A stretch of 64,000 nt of DNA, taken from assembly GCA_947095535.1 (NCBI GenBank), contig OX352774.1, positions 264,093,843-264,157,842 on the forward strand, written 5' to 3'. Source of the stretch: Poecilobothrus nobilitatus. Taxonomy: Eukaryota > Arthropoda > Insecta > Diptera > Dolichopodidae. A program made the translations under genes and the position numbers. Within the stretch, counting starts at the first letter, position 1. The number at the start of each line of letters is the position of its first letter. Shown here piece by piece: positions 36,350-49,727 of this stretch. The notes beneath the pieces were generated by a model that saw only the letters and a list, made by a program, of their open reading frames with translations, was not told the DNA's origin and searched no databases.

Positions 36350-37085
36350 TCAATTTTCTTTTAAATTTGAGCTTATTATAATGGAAGTCAATGATAGAAG
36401 AACACTCATTAAATAATCTTGATGAAGCAGCAACAGACTCCGAAAATCATCCACAGGTAGTCCTGTGAGATGAAAGATACAAAAGTCTATTAGTTGGTAT
36501 ATCACGTGATAATGCATATAATATTGTACAAATTTAAAATAGGAGGGAACTTTTAATCTAACTGATAAAACATCATATGAAAACATAACTGAGGCTACGT
36601 TACGTCCAAATTCAAGAGTTTGAATATCAATGAGGTGATATTTCGCAATAAAGCATGTGATGTAAAGCATGAGCTTGTTAATTCAACTTTCGAAAATAAA
36701 ATTTTACCATATACTTCTCGACTGATTCAATTCTCTTTATATGCTTTGCATATGATGGTATCCATATGAAGTATATTTCAGAAGTGGACGAACAAGCAAG
36801 ATATACAAATTTTTAAAGGTAAATGAATCCGTAAGTTGATATGCATTTCATTTGATAAAACCGAGCATGATAGAAGCTTTTGAAATTATTAAATCGATGT
36901 GAATATTAAAAATTAAGTTTATTGTCGAGAATTATTCCTAAATCCTTTATTTTATTGATACTATTTATAGAAGAATTAGGTACTTAATTTATAGTTGAAA
37001 TTTATATAATTGTTAGTTCTGTAAAATCTCATGATCTTACATTTTTTTAATATTTTAAACTGAACCATTCATAAAATTTTTATTA
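36350..37085 (-). pseudogene. Jockey-like LINE relic, thumb and C-terminal region
   Basis: Minus-strand translation from about 37085 gives INKIKDLGIILDNKLNF, then after a frame change HIDLIISKASIMLGFIK, then LLVRPLLKYTSY-like and IESV-KYMV-like segments, then LEFGRNVASVMFSYDVLS in a 106-codon open frame (36670-36350) ending near FNECSSIIDF in another frame. This is the classic order after the RT palm of jockey-like elements (VxDLGVxxDxKLxFxxHI, KASxxLGFIKR, RRxVASxMFxYDxLS). Several stops and frameshifts make it dead. It is a different family from the relic at 33533-34330 judging by motif spelling. Confidence 0.8.
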
Positions 37086-37254
37086 AAATTTAAAAATAAA
37101 TTTTGCTTATTTTTATGAGGAATATTTTTTTTTTTAAACTTAATAGTTATTATAAACTTAAAAAAAAAAACAAAAAAAAATAATTAACAGTAAATTTTTA
37201 CCCTAAAAAAAATGTGTTTATTTAGTTTTTAAACAACTACAGCATTTTTTTTTT

Positions 37255-37420
37255 TTTGCTTTTTACCACGGTCGTTGGAAAGCTTCAAAAGTCATCCAGA
37301 AGAAATGCACGTGATTCTTCCGGATCATGGACTTTAATCAACCAAAATCACCCCCTTTTTAAACCAGCTTTAAGGTAGGAAATTTGATACCAATATCCAT
37401 TTTGATTTACGGGATACGGA
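37255..37420 (-). repeat. Dispersed repeat, diverged copy 1
   Basis: Reverse-complemented, this stretch aligns by eye with 41531-41660: both contain GGGxGTGGTTTTGGTTGxTTAAAG-like sequence, then an AGAAATCxxGTG-like and a TTTTCCA-like phrase at similar distances. The composition is nearer normal than the surroundings. No coding frame is recognised. It is presumably an old transposon family. Confidence 0.4.
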
Positions 37421-38299
37421 CGTATGAAGGATTCGTGGGAAGAAGGCGGGTTTTAGGAAAAAAATTTAAGATTATGAAGGAAGGGTAAGAAAATCCGGAG
37501 GAATATTTAGTAACTTTACTGAATCGTGCACATATGAGTTATACTTATCCTTAGAAATTATTTTTATTATTTACTCCGTATACCATTTAAGGTTCAGAGT
37601 TTCAAACTATGTTTCATTATAGAAAAAGATTTGGTTTGATACATCAAAATATCATAATATATACTTTTAATATCCCAAAGATAATTAATCTTTATAATAA
37701 TTATTTAATTCAAATTTATTCATCATTTCGTAATATTTAAATAATAACAATTTAATTATACAAAATAAAAATTTAATTTAAAAACAAATATAATAAATCC
37801 TTTAAAATTATATCCTTATAATATATTATTAAGTTCTATCATGTTTAATTTTAAATTAAAATGGGGAAAAAAAAAATTGAATAAAAATATACCAAAATAA
37901 TTTGAATTGTCATCTGAACTTTTTCACTGTTAAAAATGAAAACTCACGATTCATTTTATTCATGATAAAAAATGAATTTTCAAATTTTTTAATGGATTAT
38001 TAAATTTAATTTCTTTAATTTAAAATTATATTATAGTATTTTATTTTAATTTTTGTTTTATTTTGGTGTTCTTCAATTTTAATACGATAAACGAAAAATA
38101 TTATTTTCTACATCACCGAATTGAAACTATCTTCAAGGAACACTACAGTATATTAAGGATATATGTATATGTATATATACTGAATAAATAAATTTAAAAT
38201 GTTATCACATTGACTTTTTTGTATTCTTAAATTTATATTTTAAATTTGAATGATGATGACAATTCTTTAAATACAGAATATTTATATATATATATGTGT
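37421..38299. other. AT-rich stretch without genes
   Basis: Nothing is recognised apart from the non-AT patch that continues to about 37530 from the dispersed repeat. Confidence 0.45.
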
Positions 38300-38780
38300 T
38301 TGCGATATTCTAAATTAGGAGAGATTTTAGAGTTGTCTACACAATCAGAGTTTTACATCTTTTTCAGAATATGTATATATAGGCGAGATTTTGAGTTAGG
38401 ACAAATTTTAGAGTTCATTACAAAATTAGGATTATAATACGCTTTTTACAGAATATTTCTATATAATGTATTACATTAAGTATACATATTCAGGAGATTC
38501 GAGATTTTGAATTAGGAGAAATTTTAGAGTTTTTGTAGACAAATCAGAGTTTTACATCTTTTTCAGAATATGTATATATAGGCGAGATTTTGAGTTAGGA
38601 CAAATTTTAGAGTTCATTACAAAATTAGGATTATAATACGCTTTTTACAGAATATTTCTATATAATGTATTACATTAAGTATACATATTCAGGAGATTCG
38701 AGATTTTGAATTAGGAGAAATTTTAGAGTTGTCTACAAAATCAGAGTTTTACATCTTTTTCAGAATATGTATACTTAATG
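38300..38780. repeat. Tandem repeat, about 198-bp unit, about 2.4 copies
   Basis: The word TCAGAGTTTTACATCTTTTT recurs at about 38345, 38544 and 38741, giving periods of 199 and 197 bp. Adjacent units are almost identical over long stretches (for example the 'gcgagattttgagttaggac' phrase), so the duplication is recent. Each unit also holds shorter internal echoes of 'gattttgaattaggagaaatttt'. A 63-codon open frame over the first unit is a translation of the repeat. Confidence 0.85.
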
Positions 38781-41530
38781 TCCCCTATTAACAAATACTT
38801 ATGTTATTTGATGTTATTTGAAAATTGGTCAAACCGTTGTTTGCAATGTAAAAATTTGACATCTACCCTGTTTGACAAATACATTTTTGTAAAACGCGTT
38901 TTTTTCCAAGTGATTTTTTAAAATGTGATGTTTGAATATGCGTTTAGGTCAACTGTGCTATATCAACATTTTCTATTTCCAATTCTAATTTAATCAAATA
39001 TTAATTGTCATGCGAAGATTTTTTATTTTTTATTTTTTAATAATTAAAATAAATTTTTTAATTTAATGATTAGAAAAATACGTTGCATATTCACCTGAGT
39101 CAAATTTTAACTAAATAATTTCATAATTTTTTTTTTCAAATTTATTCGAAAATATTTATGTAATGATGCTAACATGATTTTTGTTATATTACAATTCTTT
39201 TTATTCCATTGTATAATATAAAAAAAAAAAAAATAAAAAACACCAGCTAAAAATTTCGCGAAATTTAATGATTTTTTATTGTTATTATTATTGTTGTTAT
39301 TTTTTTTTACTGTGTGTTATTGTTACGCTTTTATTTTATAAAATAAAGTTGTTTTTATTTTTGTTTCTTTTTTTTTGCATAATATCTAATTTAACGAATC
39401 ATTAAAACAGTGAATCATATTGTCATTTAACGGCAACAACAACAAATATTCTCTTGAGTCGTTCTTTTGTTTCTTTTTTTTTTTTAATTTTTTTTAAGTC
39501 TTTAGTGATTTTCTTTCTTATTTGTTTTCCAAAAAAAAAAAAAAGAAATAACGGGAAAAACAAAAAGTCAAAAATAAATGTCGAAGTAACGGGAAAAAAC
39601 AATCATCCAATTTTAGATTCTATTTTCCAACAAATAAATTGAACAGAAAATATTTTTTATATAAATGTTTGTTTGTGTGTGTATATTATAATTTTTAAAG
39701 CACCATTAAATGTTACCCTGCTAACTTCACTTTTAACTTAGTACATGCCATCATCCATATAGTAAATGGCAAAAATATGACAGACAAATAGAAGCAAATA
39801 TTTTTTTTTAAGAAGAAAAGCCGAAAATAAAGTTTTTTTTTTCTTTATTATATTAAAGTTTTTTTTCTTTAAAAAGATCAGTTTTTTTCTTTTTTACTTG
39901 CTTCAATCTTTTTACAGTTTTTATTTTTATAAAATTTTTCTTCATTGATTTTATTATATTCAATTTTCTTTTTATTTTCCAGTCGAAGGTTTCTATAAGG
40001 TTTTAAAGACAAAAAAAAAAAATAACAGTATTAAGGCAAAAGCATATAACAACTTAGTTAGAAACAAAATAAACTTTAAATGATAAGAAAATAAAAACTG
40101 CAAAAAAACAAACGAAAAAAAACATTGAAATCCTTCTTTAATCCTGAATATATTTTTGTCCTTAATATTATTGTTTTTTACAAGACTCTTAAAAATAATA
40201 TATATTTATATATATATTAATTTATATACAAATATCAAACAAATAACAAAATATATAAAAATTTAATTCAATAGTTGAATAGTAGTTTGCCAGAAAGAGA
40301 CAACTATTAAAAAAAATTATACACAAACAAACATAAGTTCTTGTCAATTTCTGAATTTCTGACGACTTTCGTAAAATTTTTTTTGAAGGCAAAAAAAAAA
40401 AAAAATTTCGTCTAAGGATAACGAAAGAAATAATAAATAAAAACAAAAAAAAAAACAAAAAAAACTGTAGATGGCGTAGATAAATATGTATCGAAATAAA
40501 AATCAACCGTTAGTTTTAAGATGAAAATGATAGAAATATTCTTGTTATAAGTCAAATATCGATCGATACTCATTCGTCAGGGTTCAGAATGACATTTCTA
40601 ACTTAAAAAATCATTTATTTTATATTTGTTTGTATGTGTGCTTTCATATTTATCTATTATAAATGAATATGTATATAACTTTATTTGCACTAATATATAT
40701 ACATATACTTAAAAGCTTAACGGTATATATCTAAATAAATGTATATTAAATATGTAACTGTTATAAGATAAAATAAAAATGATATTAAATAAAGAATTTT
40801 CTTTGTAAGCCGAATAAAATTAAAAATAATAGAATTTATTATGTTATGTATGTATGTATATATATGTATTTATAAGTAGAGAATATAAAAACTATATATA
40901 TATCATAAATCAGATAGTCTTCATTTTTATGGGTATTAATTAAAAATTAATTATTTATTATATTATGTTTGTGTTTCTTTTTTGCTTTTGATATGAAATT
41001 TTGGTGGAAACACATGAAAAAAAAAAATAAAAATATGGAAGTCAAAATCTATGATTAAAGTTTTTTTTTTCTTAATGTTTTTGTATATAAAAGATTATAA
41101 GAAAAATATAAATCTATAAAATGTTTTGTTTTTGGTTTCGAAATGGAAGTCGCGCGAATAATAATTGAAAATTAAAATGTCCTTGTTATAGAAAATACAA
41201 AAAAAAAAAAAAATTAAATTAAAAATGGAATTAATATCTATAAGCAAATGTGATTATCATTTACGAGCCTTTGTTTAACCTTAATATTTATCTATTTGTA
41301 ACACATATTATGATAGTTTTAAATATTTTTTTTTGAAATATAGGATTTATTTCATTGTTTTGATACATTAGTAAAACCCTATTTATTTCTTCATTCCTTA
41401 TAAACCAACATTTTTACATAAGAATATTACTATTATTTTGTTTAGATTATTTTGTAAGGACAAAAAAATATTCAGGATGTTGAATTAACATTTTTAGTAT
41501 TGGGGCCTGAGATTAAAAAGCTTAGAAAGA
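38781..41530. other. AT-rich stretch of about 2.7 kb without genes
   Basis: Homopolymers and TA-rich microsatellite patches only. Open frames here are Phe/Leu/Lys low-complexity translations. Confidence 0.5.
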
Positions 41531-41660
41531 AAAACCTATAGAGTTTAGTTTTAAAGGGAGTGGTTTTGGTTGGTTAAAGTCGAACACTACTCAGAGAAAT
41601 CCTGTGTAGTTCATTTGAATGATTTTCAATGTTTTCCACCCCCTCTTCTAAATAAAAAAA
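41531..41660 (+). repeat. Dispersed repeat, diverged copy 2
   Basis: This is the partner of 37255-37420 in the opposite orientation. The best preserved part is GTGGTTTTGGTTGGTTAAAG at about 41561-41580. It is not coding. Confidence 0.4.
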
Positions 41661-44443
41661 TAAGAATACTTCAAAAATTTATACACAGCGTTAATAATAG
41701 AAAAATGAATTATAATCCTTAAGGTCTATAGCCAGTTTTCGTTCTCCACTATCTCTTCAGAATAGAAAACTTTTGTGTTTAATTATCAAATTTGTATTTC
41801 CTTAGTGCGTTAAAGTTTTATTTTTGTTTTAATCGAAAAAATCTCAATTTTTTTCTACTATTAATTCGGATACTAGAAAAAGATTTAAAAACATTGAATC
41901 GAAATTTTTTTTTTTTAAATTTTTGCAATGAAATTTATTTACTTTTTCAACATTGAAAAGTAAGTGAACAATATAGAGAAAAAACTCAAAATGAAAATAA
42001 TTAATTGCAAGAAGGAATAACTCAAATAATGAGATGAACTTAACAAAAACCTCATGTCATTTTAATAATACTCGTAATCTATTACCTTTAACAAAATTTT
42101 TCATATAATTTCAAACTGATTAGATCATTATATTTATTTATTTAATAATTAAATTTACTTAGAACAAGATACTTGTGTAGATACTAATTGATTTAAATAA
42201 ATTCTGAAAATTTTTCTCTGTGCACAAAATAATATTTAGAAAGAAAAAAATTCCATTAACATTTTTTTTTTTTTTTTAACCATTTAATATTTTGTTTAAA
42301 GTTTTTTTGTTCATTTCTTATTTTTGTTTTTCAAACTATTTTCATTTTCCAAGAAACTCTTAACCTGCTTTTGATTTAACTAAAAACAATCTAAATGTAC
42401 TTTTCATATTTTCTTTGAATATTTTGCTTTTATGTAATAAAAACAAAATACTACAAAAAAAAAAAAAAAAAAAACACAAGATAAAAGAGAATTTATAGTT
42501 TGAAATCTTAAATTTTTATTTTCTGTTTTAGTTAAGAAAAAAAAAAAAAAAATAAATGAAAAACCAATATTAATAACTTTATTTTCTCTTTTTCTTTGCA
42601 ACTCTTTCAAGTGAAACACAAGAAAACTACAAAAATAAACAAGAAAAAAAAATTAATAATAATAAAATTTTTGTTTTGGTTTTATATTAAAGCAATCCTA
42701 TAAAGTACTTTTTATTCGTCCTAAAAATAATTTTCTAGAATAATAAATAATTTTTGCAGTTTATATTATAATATGTGAAGTCTATATATTCGGTATAAAT
42801 AAATAGATTGATTTCTTGAAGCTATTTGAAAAATTTTTTTTCTTTTACTGGTTTTTAATGATTTTCGTATGATTAATTTAAGGAAAAGTTTCTTTCTCTA
42901 CGGTTAATGCATTAAATTGTAGTATAAAAAAAATCCATTTTAATTAAAGATATTATAAAATTAGATCAGGTCATTTTTACAGGTTATATCAGGTCATTTT
43001 TACACTGGGCATCGTTTATTTTCCAATCAGTGAAAATATCTTAAAAAACAATCTTTGAATTAATTAGTTTTTATTAAATTTATAGAAAATAATTTATAAA
43101 TATTTTCTTTAAACGGATCACTTGATAAACCAAAATAAAAACTTTGAAAAGAAAATATTTAAATATCATTAAAAATGGAACAGAAAAGAAAATCACAATA
43201 ATAAAAATGAAAATAAAACATTCTTTTAAGATATTTTCAAATCAAAAAATAATAAACAAAAAAAAAAAAAAGAAAAATTGAATAAAAACTTAAGGAAAGG
43301 AAAAACCCACATGAAAAAAAATGAAGATTTTAATAGAAAATATTTTTGTCAAAAATGCAAATTCTTGTTATAATTTATTCTTATTTTATTTTCATGTTTT
43401 TTCCCATATCCGAAAACAATTTTTTTTCGGTTTTTTTTTGTTTTTTATTAAGTGATACTTAAAATATTTCACGATTGAAAATCAAAAAAATAAAAAGAAA
43501 ATGTACAACTTTAAATATTAATTTCAATGAGTCTATTTTTTACGTTAACATTTACATAGTTTATAATGAAAAAAAAAGAAACACATTCATTCAAATGCAT
43601 TTTTTTTATTTTTTTTTAAATAATATTACATTTACATTAGTATATATATACTAATTGATACAGAAATGCATTTATCTCTATCCAAAAGATCATATAATGA
43701 TACAAAAATTGCCAAAAAAAAAAAAGAAAATAGGGAAATATAGATTCAGGAAACTAAATAATAATAATATGTACATAATATGTACATAAATAATCATTCA
43801 AAGTACATAATATTAAAAAAAAAAAAACATAATAAAACATCAAAATACAGTAATGTAATTTTAAATCAATTCTTTCTTATTTTATTTTACTGTTGTTCTT
43901 AAAAATCTTCTCTGTTCTTTTCTTACTAAGCGTAACAAGATGCTGCATTCATATTCGTTAGGTACATACATACTCACTAGTTACTAGTATATATAACATT
44001 ACATTTTAAACGTACTGTTATTTCATTTTTACTATTTTTTTTTGCCGTAATTTCACATTTCATCAAATGCGAAAGAAAATTACAAACAAAAAAAAAAAAA
44101 AACATAAGGTGAATAAAAGAAAGATATAAATATAAATAAAAAAAGAAAATTGATAAGATTTTCTTCAAGACTGGATGTACTATGTATATATAGATATATA
44201 TATATATATATGTAGGTATATATATTGTATAAATATATATAGGAATTCATAGAATATTTAAATTTAAATAAATTTAAATAAAATAAGAACATTCACATGT
44301 TAATATACATATATGTAGAAAAGAATTTCTTAACTAGAAGTGAACTATGTATGTGAAATTTTTTACACCTGTAAGCATAATAATAGCATTGACAGTTAAA
44401 TAAGATTGCAGTCGACAATTTGAATTTGTTTTTTGAAATTTAG
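41661..44443. other. AT-rich stretch of about 2.8 kb without genes
   Basis: It contains a short direct repeat, ATCAGGTCATTTTTACA at 42965-42981 and 42988-43004. The rest is homopolymer-rich AT sequence. Confidence 0.5.
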
Positions 44444-44950
44444 CTTTTTAGAACATTTTTCAAAAAAATTTGAAAAAATGTGGAATTTTTCTAAATCCGT
44501 CCGTCTTCGTGTTTAGAAAAATTTCACATTGTTTAATTTAAAGTAATGAAATTTAAGCATTGGATAGTCGTGATAAAACATTAATGTTGTAAAGCGAATT
44601 TTTTATGTAGCTGTAGAATTCATTACCAAGCTACATTACCAAGTCTGTCTAAAGCTCTTTAAATGCTTATATCTCAAGTTCATCTTAATATTTTATCAAT
44701 CTAAAAACATCAAACGGCTGGACATTTTTTAAGCTTTATAAACATTATATTCTTCTTTACAGTTTAGTATTAAAATTTTTAGTTATGTGAAAACAAATTT
44801 TTGGAAGATTTTAGTTCCTTCGTAAATTTCTGGAACATTTTTAGTCAAAATCTTGAAATTTTGTGAGGAAGAATATCTTTTTAAATTAATATAAACTAAT
44901 CGTTTAAAAGTTTTGGTATTTCCTTCAATTTAAGAACAATTAGAGGCCTT
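44444..44950 (+). mobile_element. GTCC-repeat family, degenerate copy E
   Basis: It starts CTTTTTAGAACATTTTTC with the A-rich 5' phrase, then a decayed TCCGTCCGTC near 44496-44505, then recognisable body phrases: 'tatgtagct', 'ttaaatgcttatatctcaag', 'aatctaaaaacatcaaacgg' and 'agttatgtgaaaac'. It is much more diverged than copies A-D and has lost the 3' part. This dates the family as having been active over a long period. Confidence 0.55.
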
Positions 44951-46734
44951 TGTTTGAAATACTACCTAGGAATTGTTTGAAATACTACTTAATTTTAGAT
45001 GATATAGGTAATAGACCTTTGGGATTTCGACTTGTAATTATTATAATATTATGGGATAATTGAAGAAAACTTCTTTATTCCCTTATGCACGAATATAGAA
45101 ATATAGAATCTTCGAACAGAACTTGTATATTAAATCAACTTTCTATAGGTTTTAAGTGTTAAGAATTTCTGGCAGATCTAAAAATTACAACTATTAATTT
45201 GACATTAAGTGTAGATTTTATAATGTTTATATAGATATTATAATGTATGGATATATGAATTTTTGAATTTAAATAAGATAAAGGATAAGTTAAGGAAGAT
45301 TTATATTGTTGCATCTATTTGATTTTTTTTGTTTTAGTTTTTTTCTTGTCATTTTCATTTTATTTATACTGTATTTTGTTATTCAAGGGTTTGTTTTTGT
45401 GGAATAGGAACATTGTTCAACTTAATTCTTTTAAGATTTTATTGTATTATATTTTTGTTCTTATTTTATTTTATCGTTATATATTATTTATAGCCCACCA
45501 TCATCCTAATATCATTGTATACATTTTTACATGGTTTTTTCTGATGTTTTGTTTTTTGTTTTATTTTACAGCTACAAACAATGGTTAAATTCTTGTTTTT
45601 TTTTTTTTATTGTTTCTTGCATATCATTATAGTTTTTCTTCATCTTACTGTTATTATTGCTGGAGTATTGTAATAGTAAAAATAAGAAAATGAAAAATTG
45701 TTTTATTTTTTTGTAATTTTTCCAAAGTAGTTCAGTGTATTACAAAAATATTGCATTTTAAATAAAGTATATATGTATTACGTATACATATAAAGTAGCA
45801 TATAACTTATAAGTATATATATTACAAAGAAAGTACAATAAGTAGCATTAATTTACGTACATATATTGTAAGTCGAATAAATAGTTTTTCATAGCGATCA
45901 GTTTGACATTTTTGTTACAGTTTACTTTTCTATTAAATTTCACCTTAAAAAAAAACTGAAGTATCTTGAGTTTTCTAAAGTTTAAAAACTTGAACTTTTC
46001 TTATATTTAAAATTTTATTGTTACAGTAATAAAAGTTTGGACATAAACACAATAAATTGTTTGGAAGCTAAAATTAATCGCATGCTTTTAAAAAGTTAAA
46101 AATTAAAAGGTGCTGAAATATGATTTGTTTTTTTGCTAAGGTTAGGAATATTTTGTGGAACAGAAGATATTGTATTATCATAAATGATTTTAAAGGTTTT
46201 CTCTGAATATATGGAAAACTTGAAAGGAAAATATTTTTTAAGTGTTGAAAATTTCGGATTTTATTCAGAAAAGAAAAGCGTTTTAATAATTTGACTGTAA
46301 AAAATCAAAAAAAATTTAATGCAGGAATAGAGGTAAAAAAATCGTTTTAAAATTGTTATAATTACGTTTATCTTTGGGATATGATTTCTGAAAAAAAAAA
46401 AAAAAAAAAATTATTTAAAAAAAAATGTAAAATGATTCCATTTTTTTTTTTTTCATTTTTACAAATTTTTTTTTTTAACTGTACATATGTAAATAAGGAG
46501 TTTTGAGTGTATACTTCGGTGTACAATGTATCAATAATAATAAAGAAATTATTAAAGTCAAAATCTGGGACTCACTTCCTATTTTTACTAAGTATTAAAG
46601 AGTTGTTTTTTAATTTATATATATTCGGATTTTATAAAAGTATATATAAAAGAACTTGAGTACTTTTATTTTATCTTGAATTTTGTTTTTCTTTTATATT
46701 TCAATAAAAGCATTTTCTTCAAATTCTATAGCGT
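44951..46734. other. AT-rich stretch without genes
   Basis: A Phe/Leu-rich 89-codon frame (45319-45588) is low-complexity. I see nothing else. Confidence 0.5.
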
Positions 46735-46912
46735 GCTCTTTTTGTAGTCTATTTTCAAAAAATTTCTAAAAGATTTGTTTATTAATTTCACTCTATCTGT
46801 CGGTCTTTTCTATAATACACATAAAATATGAAAAATGATGCATAAAAAATTCTATCAAAAAGTTTAAAATGTGCGGCTTCAAAATCCTTAGTTTTTACAT
46901 ACTGTCTTGGTT
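46735..46912 (+). mobile_element. GTCC-repeat family, internally deleted copy F
   Basis: In under 180 bp this stretch carries both family ends: a 5' phrase ('tatttgtttattaatttcactctatctgtc'-like, about 46774-46805) and a 3' phrase (AAAATGTGCGGCTTCAAAAT, then TTACATACTGTCTTGG, about 46866-46910). The roughly 1.1-kb body is missing. Seen: diverged versions of both ends in the right order and orientation. Inferred: an internal deletion derivative. Confidence 0.4.
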
Positions 46913-49269
46913 TTTTTTTTTTATTCTTATATTTTCCATGTTAAATTTTTTCCCAACAGAGTGTTACGAAAACTATTAATATCATTTATATGTATTAAAA
47001 AAATTAATGCTTTTTTAGTTAATGGAAATCATTAGTTCAATTTGTTTTATATTTATGTACTACAAATGTATAACAACAAGAAGCAATTACCGTCTCATTC
47101 CCCGTTATTCGCATTTTTCCCGTCCGTATCCCATACAATTTAGTCTCAAGTACTTTGTACTAAGGAACATTCCTAGATTGAGATTATTGAATAAAAAAAA
47201 AAAATTACTGTTAGGTAATCTTACATAAGTCTCAATTCAGTAAAATAATTTTTTCTATCAATTTTTTTCTAATAATAATATTTTAGTTGATTTCAAGGTT
47301 AACATTACTATACAATACTTCTTTCTTAGTAACAACATAAATTCATTATAAATATCTACAAGATACAGTAGATCTTAAATGTCAAGTAGCTGTGAACTTA
47401 AATCTGTTATTCGTTATAATTTGCTCTTTTACAAGAACATTGATTTGTGTTTTAACAGAGAATTGTTTAACATGCTTGGTAACTCATACGTTTTTTAAAC
47501 TGAAATTCATGAAAACTATCTAGACCTATAAAAAAATGGCATTAATAAATGTCCCTAACTTAAACGTATCTAATGTATTTGAAATTTATTGTATGGTATG
47601 GATTACAGTGCTGTTATGAGCCTGAATATTTTTCATTATTCTAAAATAACTATAGAAGTCGTTTCAAATCATTTCTCAAGAGAGAAGTAATATTTTGTAG
47701 CTTCAAAAAATTATTATGAATTAAAGCTATGATAGTATTCAAAATTCATAGCGATTTTTGAAACATACTGTATTTTCATATTTTCTTTCTATTTTGATTT
47801 TGCTAAATGATACAATGAAAATTAAAAATTTATAAAAAAAAAAATAAGTAAAAATAGAAATAAAAACAAAACAAAGATGATAAAATAAACAAATATTGGT
47901 ATGAAACAACATAGAAAATATTTTAAGAGAGAAAAAATCTCATACTGTAGACGCGTCACAATCACATATCATTCCTCCACCTCTATACTTATGTTGATAT
48001 CAAAATGTAATAAAACACTCGAATTGAATCATAGAAAAAGAAAAAAAAAAAAAAAACAAACATAAAAAGATGACAAAGAAATGAAAGAAATGTTAAAATG
48101 GAACAAACAAAAAAAAAAAAGGCAATAAAAGCAAAATGAAACTGAAAAAAGGCAAAAACGCCAGGATATTGTATTATTACCGTTATATTACTTTTATTTG
48201 GTGTTGTTACCAGCATTCATATTTGTTTCTTTTCTATTTTCTTCCCTCTTCTCTCCTTTACATCACAGTTATTTATTTTGTATTGTTCTTTTTGAGCTTA
48301 AAATATGTTGCCAACTTTTTTTTTATTTGTATGTTTTTGTTTTTTTTAAGAATTTAAAAAAAAAAAAAAAGGTTTCGGTACAGGATTGTTTTTTTTTTTT
48401 TGTTGTTAAATTTAATAAGCTTTTACTCATTTTTTGAAAATTTTGAGTTGAAATAAAAAGTAAAACCAAAAAAAAAAAAAAAAAATTGCTGCATCCATTC
48501 CAATTTATAACAAATTAAAAGAAAAAAGAAAATGTTTCCAAGGACGATTATAATGAATAGTTAGTAACTATTTTTCATTTAAAATGTTGAAAATAAAAAA
48601 AAAAAAAAAGAAAACAGCTGATTAAATAAATTACAATTGTTTTTTTTGTTTTGTCAAATTAAAAAAAAATTTCTTCGGTCTTTTTTTTTGTTTCATTTAC
48701 GAAAATTATATTAGTACTTTGAGAAGGAAAAATAATTGTTTTTGTATTTATTTTTATAATGTAGTCTTTATTTGAAAAATGGAGATTTAAAATTAAAAAT
48801 AAAATTTATTTCTGAATAAATTAATAAATTAAAATTTTCATTGACATAATGGCAAATATAATAAAAATAAAATTTACTAAGTACATTAAATTAAATATTA
48901 TGAATATATTGGTGTTGCCGTCTTTGACAACCAGATACTTTTTATTTTTTATGACAATATAAACCAAATTGTATAGATAATTTTCATATTATATAAAATG
49001 ACCATCTATAAGCTATTTATAAACTATTCATATTAATTTGGAGGAGTTTTAAAATTACTTAGTTTTTTCCGACCGCATAAAGTAATGTCGTAGGTATTGT
49101 TATCACACCAAAAATTTGTACCTGAGATTTTGACAAATACGAATTACTCCGGTGCGTAGAAAGCTGTAAAAAATTTATTAAATATTTAATTTAATAAAAT
49201 AATAATAAAAATAAAAATGTTTATTACTTTATTAAACTGTTCTATTTATTTGTTTATTTTATTTTATTA
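46913..49269. other. AT-rich stretch of about 2.4 kb without genes
   Basis: Open frames of 68-79 codons here lie over homopolymers and have no coding-like character. There is a GC-richer patch at 47085-47180 that I do not recognise. Confidence 0.5.
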
Positions 49270-49281
49270 ATATTTAACATT
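49270..49281. repeat. Target site duplication, 3' side of SINE 1
   Basis: ATATTTAACATT here is repeated exactly at 49728-49739. It abuts the poly-T run that is the SINE's poly(A) tail on the minus strand. Confidence 0.8.
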
Positions 49282-49727
49282 TTTTTTTTCTTTTTGTCTT
49301 TACTCTAATAAGGAGCTTAGGGCATCCACTAAGTCATTTCATATTCATATTTGACTAAGCTTCAGTTTCTGGAATCATTATTTCACTAAGCCGTTGATTA
49401 CTGGGCTCTAGCTATTGTACAAGACTAGGCGTTTCCTTAGTTCTACGCCATCTAGTATCTTACACAAGAATTAATATAATAAAATATAATAATATAATAA
49501 TAAATTAATAATAAAAATAATATTATTATTTTATTATATATTACAATATGATATTAATTATAATTTATAAGACATATATACTTATTTTTAATTTAATTAT
49601 ATTATACTAATTATATATTATAAGAAAAATCTATATTATTTTATTAATCTATATGACCCAGCCGGGTTTTGAACCCGAGACCTTTCGAATGAAAGGTTGG
49701 TGTCTTAACCACTACACCATTGGCTTG
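49282..49727 (-). mobile_element. tRNA-headed SINE, 446 bp (SINE 1)
   Basis: On the minus strand the element begins at 49727 with a tRNA-like head: A box TGGTGTAGTGG (plus-strand 49709-49719), B box GGTTCAAAACC (49665-49675), 33 bases between them as in tRNAs, and a T-stem-like CGGG/CCCG. An AT-rich middle follows (about 49465-49650), then a 160-bp less AT-rich tail ending near GCTCCTTATTAGAG and an A-rich 3' end. Exact 12-bp duplications flank it. The outer bases of the head do not pair as an acceptor stem and the anticodon arm is 18 rather than 17 bases, so it is not a working tRNA gene. It would be transcribed by RNA polymerase III and moved by a partner LINE. Confidence 0.85.

Noticed and set aside
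45319..48437. Phe/Leu/Ile/Tyr-rich frames that look like membrane proteins
   Set aside because: They come from poly-T/AT-rich DNA. Apparent transmembrane segments are a by-product of TTT, TTA and ATT codons.
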